From Trichobilharzia regenti (Eukaryota; Platyhelminthes; Trematoda; Strigeidida; Schistosomatidae): DNA of 64,000 bases. Positions within the stretch are counted from its first letter, which is position 1, and every line of letters begins with the position of its first letter. This document shows, piece by piece, positions 54,880 through 64,000 of this stretch. Made by a program: the position numbers and the translations under genes. Below the pieces are notes generated by a model that was given only the letters and a program-made list of their open reading frames with translations, was not told the origin of the DNA and made no database searches. Where the stretch lies: assembly GCA_944472135.2 (NCBI GenBank), contig OX235263.1, positions 17,033,517 through 17,097,516 on the forward strand, read 5' to 3'.

Positions 54880-56300
54880 ACTGGTTACCCCAACAAACAA
54901 GAAAGGAGACAAGTCTTCCTGTGATAATCACAGAGGGATTAGCTTGACTAATATAGTATCTAAAGTCTTAGGCTCAATAATCATGCGTAGACTGAGTGGT
55001 GCTTGGAAGGCACAAACACGAGAGAGCCAGGCAGGCTTTAGACCAGGAAGAGGGTGTATTGATCATATCTTCACCCTCCGACAGATTATAGAACATAGGA
55101 ATTCCTACCAGCGTCCAACAGTCATTATATTTCTTGACCTAAAGGCAGCATTCGACTCTGTCGATAGAGAAGTTCTCTGGAGATGCTTGGCTGTAAAGGG
55201 AATTCCGAGAAAATATATTGCAATGATTAAGGCACTCTACTCGTACTGATGCAGTCAGCCAGGTGAGGGCTTAAGGCGAACTGTCATCTGAACTGGTGAC
55301 GACCAGTGGTGTCCGTCAAGGATGCCCATTATCCCCTTTTCTAATCAAATCCATCATAGATGTACTAGTGGATTTAAACCTAACTCACTTCAGAGACTCA
55401 GGGATTGACTTGGTACCAGGGAATCATCTCGTTGACTTGGAATATGCAGACGATATAGTCCTCCTAGGCGAAGACGCTTACGAAATGCAGAGTCTTCTGA
55501 ACACCTTGACAGGTCGCACTCTACGAATGTTTGGCTTGCGATTCGCTCCCGCCGTGAAATGCAAGATGATGTTACAGGACTGGACTGGACTACATCGATG
55601 TCTAGTTTAGAAATAGAAAGTGAAGTGGTAGAGCACGTTGACCGCTTCACTTATTTGGGAAGTACCATCAGCCCCAACGGGTTGATCTCTGACGAAATCT
55701 CAGCACGAATACATGGAGGTCGTTTCGCATTTGCCAGTTTACACCGTCTCTGGCTTAGCAGACGTGATATCCCGCTGGCTATCGACCACTGGGTGGGTGT
55801 ACTGCTCATCAGTCCGCTTCATCCTCGTTTATGGCTGTGAGCGAGACCTGGCCATTGAGAGTGGAAGACATGAAAAGTCTAACTAGTTTTCTTCGATCAT
55901 AGGTGCCTGTGTTCTATCTCCCGTGTGAAGTGGTATAATAAGGTGAGCAATATTGAGGTTAGGCGTCGGTCGAGTGCTAGTTTGGTGGGAGAGGAAATCA
56001 ATCGACGATGCTGTGAAGTTGTACGGATTGAGTTGGTTTGGACATCTGTTACGTACGCACAGTCATCGCCTTCCTCGACGGGCAATATTATCTGACATAG
56101 GGTCAGGCTGAAAAGTAACTAATGTTAGTCAAACTGATACATAGCATCAGTCAATGAAATCCTTGACAGTTATTTTGAGCCAGCTAGCCAGCCATGTATA
56201 GAGAGGTGTAGACTTCTATGTTTGGTTTAGGTCCTTAGGATTCTAAGAACCGATGGCTGGAAACTATTGGTGATATACGGTTGAAAGTTGCCCTCAATGT
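54880..56300 (+). mobile_element. RTE-A, 5'-truncated diverged copy
   Basis: Open frame 54944-55249: NIVSKVLGSIIMRRLSGAWK, AGFRPGRGCIDHIFTLRQII, FLDLKAAFDSVDREVLWRCL. Frame 55296-55610: SGVRQGCPLSPFLIKSIIDV, LEYADDIVLLGEDAYEMQ. Then the thumb (EVVEHVDRFTYLGSTISPNG). The catalytic YADD is kept, but stops and shifts separate the parts. The 3' untranslated end is not recognised after 56300. Confidence 0.83.
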
Positions 56301-56439
56301 CGCAGATTAATTCACGCTCTTTGATTTCGCATATGCATTAGACGCTCATGGTGCTGTCCTTCTTCTTTACATCTCTGATTATTATTATAAGTCTTATTTT
56401 TTCTTTTCAAGTATTGGTTTTGTAGGGATTTTTGTTTGA

Positions 56440-56850
56440 TTGGTTGGAGGATTTCATCCGTACAAAACCAATACTTGAAAATTAATCTGATGCCCACTAG
56501 TGACTGGTCCTATTCATTGAGGCGGTTAACCTGGGGTTCTAGTGGGAAGCCGTGAAGCGGTAGGATTCAGCAGGTTAAAAGGCAGTGAGGCAGTGACTCA
56601 TTGAAGAAAACACTGCGAATTTGCAGAAGTTGGATTTCATGGGCTGGCTAGATTGGATCTGGTCCCAGCAGCTTAACGGTCTTCAAGCGGCGACCTCGTA
56701 ATCGTAAGGTTCTGGGTTCGAACCCACCCAATCGGTGGATGCGTATTGCTGAATAAGAGTCCTCCTCAACTAGGCTGACGAAACAGCTGTCCAATACTCC
56801 GGTACAGTTGGTTTTCCAAAGGTTCTCTAACCGATATCCTGTAACCAATA
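56440..56850 (+). repeat. B-repeat copy, full unit
   Basis: Unit start (acttgaaaattaatctgatg), left body, tRNA-like head (gtcccagcagcttaacgg; ctgggttcgaaccc), hammerhead with the CTGAATAAGAG insertion, and unit end (ggttctctaaccgatatcc). RTE-A inserted just after its end. Confidence 0.78.
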
Positions 56851-56867
56851 GTATATACGTGAAGATT

Positions 56868-56905
56868 CCCGACCGAAAGCTGCTACCTTGACGTGGTGGT
56901 CGGGC
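56868..56905 (+). promoter_or_regulatory. 5'-terminal inverted repeat of RTE-A
   Basis: The first seven bases, CCCGACC, pair with GGTCGGG ending at about 56905; inside, CTACC can pair with GGTGG. It starts exactly at the element boundary set by the target-site duplication. Confidence 0.6.
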
Positions 56906-57342
56906 TTGAACACCGCAATGACCTAATCAAGCTATACTGGCTGAGACTTATGTCTCTTGAGGTTCTACCATGCCAGGCAGGTTGTTTGGATAGCGGTTAA
57001 ACAAAAAGCAGCTACCTCATCCAATACCATGATCCAAACAAATTCACAAAATTTCATGCCGGATCGGCCGTGGCCCGGATTAACAACGACCGCGCTTCCT
57101 GCTGCCGTGTCACAGGGCGGGAGTGATAAGTATGCTACTGAGGCACACCAAACAAAAAAGAACGAACAAAAACAGGCCGCGTGTGACCGGCCTCAAGCAG
57201 TTGTCCCCTGGGCTCTGCGGTCACGCAACCAACTTCCACGGTGTGGGCAGCCGGGAAGTAACAATCGCCCTCACAATCCGAAATGCACACAAAACCTCTC
57301 TAATCCTCACTTATCTTTGTCTTCATCTTCATCTCTATTACC

Positions 57343-58860
57343 TTGCCTTCCTCCACTGATGCAACTCCTCTACTTGATGGCTCCTCACTCCCTCTTCACT
57401 CTGTGTCCACTAAAAACGACGAAAGCCAAAAAACCACCACGGATAGTCTCCTAAAGCCACGCCACCAATTTCATATAGGAGCATTTAATGTTAGGACACT
57501 TTGCCAAATAGGACAACAAGCATCACTAGCTAAGACCCTGGCATCTCGAGCCATTGATGTATGTTGTGTTTCAGAAACACGCATACAAGACCCAAGTGTG
57601 GTTATTCACCTAACCCCACCTGGCCAACAGGATGAATCTTCAAAATTCACCTTGAGGGTGTCAGGAGATGCCACAGCTAGTTCACGAGGATTAGCTGGCG
57701 TAGGGATAGCTTGAGTACTAGGGCAGAAAAGACATTGCTTGACTGGATCCCGGTAGATAGCCGAATGTGTGCTGTCCGTCTGAACGGATCAGTAAGAAGG
57801 AGAAAGGACTGCACTACTCGCCGATGCCTTTTCGTAATCTCCGCCTACGCCCCCACTGACTGCAGTTCGGATGAAACGAAGGATGAGTTCTACCAAAAGC
57901 TGTCTAGTTTGGTGAGAAAGGCTAAACGCTCAGATATAGTCGTTCTAGCTGGTGACTTTAACGCTCAAGTAGGGAAATTGTGTCAATCTGAGAAGGATGT
58001 CGGTGGCACCTATGGAGTTCCGTGCCAGCGAACCGACAACGGTGACCGTCTCCTACAGTTCTGTTCAGATAATCATTTGTTTCTTGTAAGCACTAACTTT
58101 AAACACAAGGAGAGACACTGTTTAACCTGGCGACCCCCATCATCAAACCAACGCTGGACACAAATAGACCACATAGCAATAAGCTATCGTTGGCGTGGGT
58201 CGGTAGGAGATTGTCGCTCCTTCTGGAACACGTGTGTAGATACCGATCACGCACTGGTCCGGGCTCGTGTGTGCTTACGACTGAACGGACGTAGGAAACA
58301 GCTGGCGGTAAAACCATCACGTCCCCAGCTCGATCAGGAAACTAAATCCCTATTTGAGGAAGAACTAGCTAAACGCATATCTGAATTCGACAGCTGTGCT
58401 CACCCTGGAGAAGCCTGGAAGAATATTCAGTCAGCTATAGATACAGCTGTAAAAGCTGTGAATAAGGCAAATCCAAAGGTGAGTAAAAACCACTGGATTT
58501 CGACTGCCTCATCCGAACTGATAGATGCTAGAAGACTTATTCCGGCGAGCTCCGAATTCAATGAGGAGCGAAAGCTGCACAAAAGGAAACTTACTAAAAG
58601 TCTCCGCAAGGACCGTGAACAGTGGTGGGTGACAAAGGCGAAAGAGATGGAAAAAGCATTGGCGATAGGCAACACTAGGCAACTCTTTAGACTCATCACA
58701 GAATCGGGCGGGAAAAGGCAATTCATAAGTGAGACTATTTCTGAGAAAAATGGCTCCTTAATTAGCTCTCAGGATAGACGCCTTGAACGCTGGAAAGAAC
58801 ACTTTGAGGAACAATTTAACTTGCCTACAGCCACACTGAACCTCCCCGCCATCCACCACA
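57343..58860 (+). pseudogene. RTE-A endonuclease domain
   Basis: Frame 57343-57714 starts the apurinic-type endonuclease (FHIGAFNVRTLCQIGQQ, DVCCVSETRIQD: N and E of the active site). A one-base shift near 57710 moves it to frame 57711-58901 (VLAGDFNAQVG with catalytic D and N; QIDHIAI; DTDHALVRA with the final DH pair). A further frame change near 58860 leads into the RT. An upstream 165-codon frame (56957-57454) of Ser/Pro-rich sequence is of unclear coding status. Confidence 0.88.
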
Positions 58861-58866
58861 CCCGAA

Positions 58867-59763
58867 TGGGATATAGACACTGGTCCGCCGTCTGTAGGTG
58901 AGGTTACAAAAGCTATCAGTAATTTGAAACGAGGCAAAGCGGCAGGACCCGACGGAATTATTCCGGAGGTGTTTAAATATGGGGGTGACATACTAGTTTG
59001 TAGATTAACTGAGGTACTAGGCAAAGTCTGGGAATCAGAGACAGTACCATCAGACTGGGGTAAGTCACTTATTATACCGATATTCAAGAAGGGAAACAAG
59101 TCCTCGTGTGATAATCATAGGGGGATCAGCCTAACGAACATAGTCTCTAAAATCCTAGGCTCAGTAATCATGCATAGACTAAGCAGAACTCGGGAGGAAC
59201 AGACAAGGGAAAATCAAGCAGGCTTTAGACCAGGTAGAGGGTGCATAGATCATATCTTCACTCTTCGACAGATTCTAGAACATAGACACACTTTTCGGCG
59301 TCCAACAATTGTCATATTTCTTGACTTGAAGGCGGCCTTCGACTCCGTGGATCGAAAGGTACTATGGCAATGTCTGACTGTGAAGGGAGTGCCAAGAAAG
59401 TACATTGCACTAATCAAGGCACTCTATTCAAACTCACGTAGTCGTGTAAGGGCTTATGGGGAATTGTCATCTGAATTGGTAACAACCAGTGGTGTCCGAC
59501 AGGGATGTCCACTTTCCCCATTTCTGTTTAACTTCATCATAGATATGCTAATGGAAGTATCCTTAACTGAACGTAGTGACTTAGGAATCGACTTGTTACC
59601 AGGGAATAATCTTATGGACTTAGAATATGCAGATGACATAGTCCTGTTAGGGGAGGATGCTGACAAAATGCAGAGTCTTCTGAACACCTTGAGCAGCAAT
59701 CTTCGTATGTTTGGCATGCGATTCGCCCCTGCAAAATGTAAGATGCTGCTACAGGACTGGACA
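58867..59763 (+). pseudogene. RTE-A reverse transcriptase domain
   Basis: One long intact stretch: KAAGPDGIIPEVFK, LIIPIFKKGNKSSCDNHRG, AGFRPGRGCIDHIFTLRQIL, IFLDLKAAFDSVD (motif A), SGVRQGCPLSPFLFNFIID (motif B), YADD at 59626-59637 (motif C), RFAPAKCKMLLQDW. All catalytic aspartates are present. A missing base or so near 59763 ends the frame. Confidence 0.92.
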
Positions 59764-60451
59764 CGTCAACCCTAACTTAGTGATAGGGAGTGAAGTGATA
59801 GAACATGTTGACCACTTCACCTATTTGGGAAGTTGTATTAGCACCAACGGACTGATTGGCGATGAAATCTCAGCACGGATCCGAAAAGCTCGAGCTGCTT
59901 TCGCTGACTTACACCATCTCTGGCGTAGGCGTGACATCCGGTTATCAACCAAGGGACGTGTGTACTGCTCATCAGTTCGCTCCGTCCTTCTCTATGGCTC
60001 TGAAACATGGCCAATACGCGTTGAAGACATGAAAAGGTTGACTGCTTTCGATCATAGATGTCTGCGATCTCTGTCTCACGTTAGGTGGTTTCACAAGATA
60101 AGTAATGTTGACGTTAGGCGTAGAGTGTTGGGCAAAGAGGGAAAATCAATCGACGAGGCTATAAAGTTACATAGACTAAGATGGCTAGGTCACGTGCTGC
60201 GCATGCCTAACCACCGCCTCCCCCGACGGGCATTGCTAGCTGATATAGGTTCAGGTTGGAAAAGAGCCAGTGGTGGCCAAACAAAAACATGGCATCAATC
60301 CATGAAATCCTTGACAGTTAAACTGAGTCAGGTAGGGAGATGCAGACTCCCGGGTTGGGGCCCTCGGGACTCTAGGAATCAATGGCTGGAGACAATAGGT
60401 GACATGGCTCAAAATCGTTGTCAATGGCGCAGATGTATTCAGTCTCTGTAA
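59764..60451 (+). pseudogene. RTE-A thumb and C-terminal domain
   Basis: In the next frame: [90 protein letters not shown], stop at 60449-60451. No other breaks. This is the segment most often left in the truncated copies. Confidence 0.9.
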
Positions 60452-60834
60452 TCTTTCATATTCCTTTCTACCATTACCCATTCTGTTTCACTCTTATATT
60501 TGTCAAACTCTATTGATTCTCTTCACTCATCTTCTTGTCTACCTCTGTGTGCTATTTGGAACGTGGCAACTCGAACTGCTGCACTTCGGTGCCAAGTTCT
60601 ATGTTGAATCCAGACAGACATACGTGAAGATTGGTTGAAGTAATATGAATGTATGTAAGATGACTGTATATTGTCTTGTTGTCGGGATCATTTGTTCATT
60701 GGCATGATCATGTATTTTCCAGGTGTTAGTGTGTATACATTTTAAATCTACTTTTTTTTAAAACTTCAGTTTAAATAATCTAGGGGTGCTGATTAATTAG
60801 CTGAAGTGATATGGCTTATTCACCTTAACATTTG

Positions 60835-60970
60835 AACAACACATGTAAGCGAACAATATAATGTTTTAAATGATATCTCATCAGGGGCTTTGCTCTAATA
60901 TACAATTAAATATAAACCAGTCACGATGACCTGTTGATAGAATGATAAAATTGTGGCTATAAAGGGTTCA

Positions 60971-61006
<36 letters not shown>

Positions 61007-61835
61007 TAATAATGCGGTAAACGTTTGAACGTAGTTAATAACGATGATTATAATGATAACAAAATATTGATAATAAGGTTTATGCAGGTGGCAATAAGAA
61101 TAATAAAGGTAGTAATATGTATATATATAGACAATTCAATAAATAAATTAGGTCAAATTTTAAAAATTTACGTAATACTAAAGGTGAAGTGGACAGATAA
61201 TCAGAGTCTAAATAAATATCATAAAATACGAAGGAGATGGAAAATAAGAAAGGGTGGGAGGGTTTTGAATGAAATTCACCTAGGTCAAGGGAGAGACAAA
61301 GGTAAAGCAAACTTCTTTTGTTGTTTGCAAAGACTAGGATTGTTCTCTCGAATTAATTCCCAATTGCTTCGGCCATGTGTAAAAGACGGATTCGAATTCC
61401 GTTCGAAAGGCTCGATGGAATGCGATAGATAACTTTGAAGGCACTATTTTTGTCCACTTGGTGACCGCTATCAATCAAATGAGCCGAAATAGAACTTCGT
61501 ATGGATTTTATTTGACCTTTTCCAATGCTCATTAATGCGTTCGTTAAGCTGTCTGGTTGTTCGGCGTATGTAGCTTTCTCCATAGGAGCAACTAAATTTA
61601 TAGATACACATGGAAGTGGCACCGCTAGGTAGCTTGTCTTTCACTTGAGCAATCATAATTGGTCGGCAGCTGAAAAATGACAAACAGAGCGTTGCGGCAG
61701 TATAAGTCCGTTTTATCGCTCTTGATAATCTCAGATGTATTATTTTTATATATAAATCTGTGTTAATTAGCGTAAAGCCTGATGAAGATCTAATTGAAAA
61801 CAATATTGTTCGTTTATATGTCTTGTTCTAATATT
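60835..61835 (-). mobile_element. PLE GIY-YIG fragment between inverted terminal repeats
   Basis: Arms at 60835-60905 and 61745-61835 (inverted; 'gcgaacaatat' and 'tgatgaagatctaattgaaa') enclose a minus-strand GIY-YIG part: VKDKLPSGATSMCIYKFSCS, ESYIRRTTRQLNERINEHW (61660-61530), then SAHLIDSGHQVDKNSAFKVI (61480-61420). The YIG glycine is Arg. Very similar to 7626-8572. Confidence 0.82.
60968..61008. repeat. (TAA)n microsatellite
   Basis: About 13 repeats of TAA inside the PLE 3' region. Confidence 0.9.
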
Positions 61836-62214
61836 TTTTTTAAATAATAATAATAATCGCAATAATGTTATCAGTAACAAAGATGAAAAATTGGAGCGAT
61901 TTTCGATAACAAGAAGAATAATGAAAAACAGTATGATTAAACACACAAATATTCAGATGGAGGTTATCAACAAAGGCTCGAAAACACACACACACACACA
62001 AACAAATGGTCCGATTATGTTGGAATAAGACTGAGTTAGTGGAGTTGATAAGAAAGATAAGATTAAGAATTTTACATAAAAGGTGGTGGTAGCAATATCA
62101 TCAGTGTGTTAAATCTTAATTGGCCAAGGGGGAAAGAGATATCAAATACTTGTACGAACTTGTGAATGAATAGTCCTATATTGCCTATCATCGACTCAGC
62201 CATATATGCAATAA

Positions 62215-63470
62215 GAACACAATATTCATCGAAGAGACTCTTTTCAACAACGAATTTATTATCAAGCTATACACTCGTATGTATATGGTTTTCTTTTTAA
62301 GAAATTATATCCGGTGAGGGAATTAGGTCACAGGTGTGAATACATGCGATAATGATAATAATAGTAGTATGAAATACAATTAAAATATTTGTGATTATAA
62401 TCATAGTTCAGTGTCAAGTGGCAAAATAATTAATGTCATATATATAGTATAATACATAAGGTGTATAGATTTTGGAAGGAGGTATATAATTATAAGATTA
62501 ATAGATGAATATAAAATGTTACCAAACATGGTGTGAAATTTGATAAGATAGAATTCAATATTATAAAAGTGAAAAGTATACAAATTAATAATTTTGGGTT
62601 TAATATGTCAAGTGAAAAAGATTCAGAGTGAGAATAGTGATAATAATAATAATCGAAGTAATCAGGGAAAAGTACATAGAATAACTAAATAAACAAAATA
62701 AATAAATGTCTATCCGTCTATGGCCTAGACAGAAGTAGGGATTGTACATACTTCTTTTGTACACAAAGGTCTGGCTTAAATTCATGAATTGCCAAGGCCT
62801 CCACTGTCCTTAGAAGTTTGTAACGAAGAAAACACGGGATTCTATATATGATCTTGAAATCATGGTCAGGGTTGATCGAGTGACAGAAGTTGATCAGGTG
62901 TTCTAGAATAGAGCTTCTCACACACTTCCTTTCTCCCTTGTAAAACCATGCAGCTGGAATATGTTCTCGTATCCATGTGGAAAGCGTCCTCTGACTACGG
63001 CCAATGTACCTTGCTCCACAAGAGCAGGTGCACATGGAGGCGGCCAGATGGGGGAGCTTATCTTTTACAGAGGTAGAGAACGATTTGCTGCTCGTGAATG
63101 TTATATGCAGTTCTGCTGCGAAGAACATGTTACTGACTGATTTAGAGAGACGATTTTTGAGCATATCTGAAGCTTGATCACCTTTGAATTCCCAGTTCAT
63201 GAATAAGGTTTTCTTTGGAACTGAGTCGGTGACCATTTTAGACTGCTTATCTTTTATGTTGCCGTCAATAAATCGGTTAGTGTAACCATTTTCTGCGAGT
63301 GTGGCTTTTAAGAAATCAAGTTCTGAGTCAACGCAATCAGAACTACAAATTTTCCTTATCCTAAAGCAGAGTGAATGAATAAAAAATATATGCAATAGAC
63401 GACTGAAGTAGTTCATTGGAAAGATTCAATGGGGTTGGGATGAGTTGAATCACCTTGAATGCTTTGTCTT
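62215..63470 (-). mobile_element. PLE fragment with the most complete GIY-YIG part
   Basis: Minus-strand frame 63416-62718: LDFLKATLAENGYTNRFIDG (linker), VKDKLPHLAASMCTCSCGAR, YIGRSQRTLSTWIREHIP, SSILEHLINFCHSINPDHDF, KIIYRIPCFLRYK, FKPDLCVQKKYVQSLLLSRP. YIG, Arg, Glu-His and the later Glu are visible, but about three residues before CSCG are missing where the first GIY strand should be. No stop in 232 codons. RT absent. The terminal region (62215-62280) holds catcgaagagactc-type PLE end sequence. Confidence 0.83.
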
Positions 63471-63714
63471 TTTGATTCCGACTAAATGATCACTAACATT
63501 TGACTTTTAGCCAGAGGATTATAGATTCAAATCCCACACTCCATCTACTATAGACTGGGTGGTGACTGAGTAGTATAATCCAGTCTTCAAAACAATATAC
63601 AGCGTAGTAGTGCCTAGCCTGATTGCCTGAGATTATATATATATATATCTGATAATTTAGATCTACTCGGCTAACTACTACGTTTAACTTATTCACTAAC
63701 TGATTGATTGACTG

Positions 63715-64000
63715 GTATCAACAAAGAACCATTCACAAATGTGCAGCAGAGTTTTAGTTGCTACTCTCCTCCTCCATGTAGCACACAAAGCAAGAGGAGA
63801 GAGAGTAACGGCAGACTCAAAAGACAGACATAATAAACAGAAGTGTGAGGCAAAAAGAACAGTGATATAGAAGTCGAAGAAAAGTAGGGTTCAATCGGAT
63901 ATGATAAATCTAAAAGACTGAATACATCTACGACAGTCATTGAAAAAGATTTTGAGCTATATCACACCAATTGTCTCCAGCCACTGGGTTTCACCATCCC
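63715..64000 (-). mobile_element. RTE-A 3' end, runs off the window
   Basis: Minus-strand 3' untranslated region (gtgcagcagagttttagttgc, tagcacacaaagcaagagg) and the end of the coding region (gccactgggtttcaccatccc at the window edge). Confidence 0.75.

Larger units (their letters stand above)
56868..60619 (+). mobile_element. RTE-A, full-length non-LTR retrotransposon (3752 bp)
   Basis: Bounded by a 13-bp target-site duplication ATACGTGAAGATT (56855-56867 and 60620-60632). Order: 5' leader with a terminal inverted repeat, apurinic endonuclease, reverse transcriptase, C-terminal domain, 170-bp 3' untranslated region, CAGACAGAC end. No second long ORF or LTR. Length and layout fit the RTE group known in schistosomes (SR2-like; inference). 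Three frameshifts (near 57710, 58860 and 59765) disable it. The duplication is perfect, so insertion was probably recent. Confidence 0.93.

Noticed and set aside
57123..57359. 78-codon frame as a separate RTE-A ORF1
   Set aside because: It overlaps two other frames and has no motif; the leader has several short frames and none can be preferred.
1..64000. CRISPR arrays, operons, ribosome binding sites, prophage
   Set aside because: The window is clearly eukaryotic; no regularly spaced repeats or bacterial gene layout were seen.

Overview
The window is eukaryotic and looks like a blood fluke, most likely genus Schistosoma (inference). It is AT-rich, has very large introns, and carries RTE-type and other non-LTR retrotransposons, Penelope-like elements (PLEs) with GIY-YIG endonucleases, tRNA-derived SINEs, and Sm-alpha-type short repeats with a hammerhead ribozyme of the form known from schistosomes. 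No database search was possible; identifications rest on motifs read directly from the sequence.

Only one host gene can be supported. Three plus-strand exons (610-1289, 13991-14198, 43897-44300) join in compatible phases (0 and 1). They encode the middle of an oxysterol-binding protein: a Ser/Asn-rich linker, the coiled-coil segment that precedes the VAP-binding site, and an acidic FFAT motif (EFFDATS). The N-terminal PH domain and C-terminal sterol-binding domain must lie outside the window. The rest is intron: the end of one (1-609), introns of 12.7 kb and 29.7 kb, and the first 19.7 kb of a fourth.

The introns are layers of transposons. RTE-A is present as one full-length copy (56868-60619, 13-bp target-site duplication) and about eighteen fragments. 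LINE-B (ten or more fragments) shares its 3' tail with the main SINE (SINE-1, nine copies), as expected if LINE-B moves the SINE. LINE-C has three 3' fragments. PLE fragments occur at a dozen or so sites, several framed by inverted terminal repeats, and some contain hammerhead-ribozyme cores. A roughly 415-bp tRNA-headed repeat ('B-repeat', about fourteen copies) carries a compact hammerhead ribozyme and shows head-to-tail tandem structure. Three Sm-alpha-like copies carry the classic schistosome hammerhead, with a shared core mutation in two.

Several nested insertions have readable target-site duplications and give relative ages: SINE-1 into RTE-A (twice), RTE-A into RTE-A, RTE-A into a PLE, and RTE-A into LINE-B. 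The retroelement reading frames seen here are broken by stops or frameshifts, so most copies are dead, but the full-length RTE-A and its near-identical 191-bp 3' end at 45930-46120 look recent.
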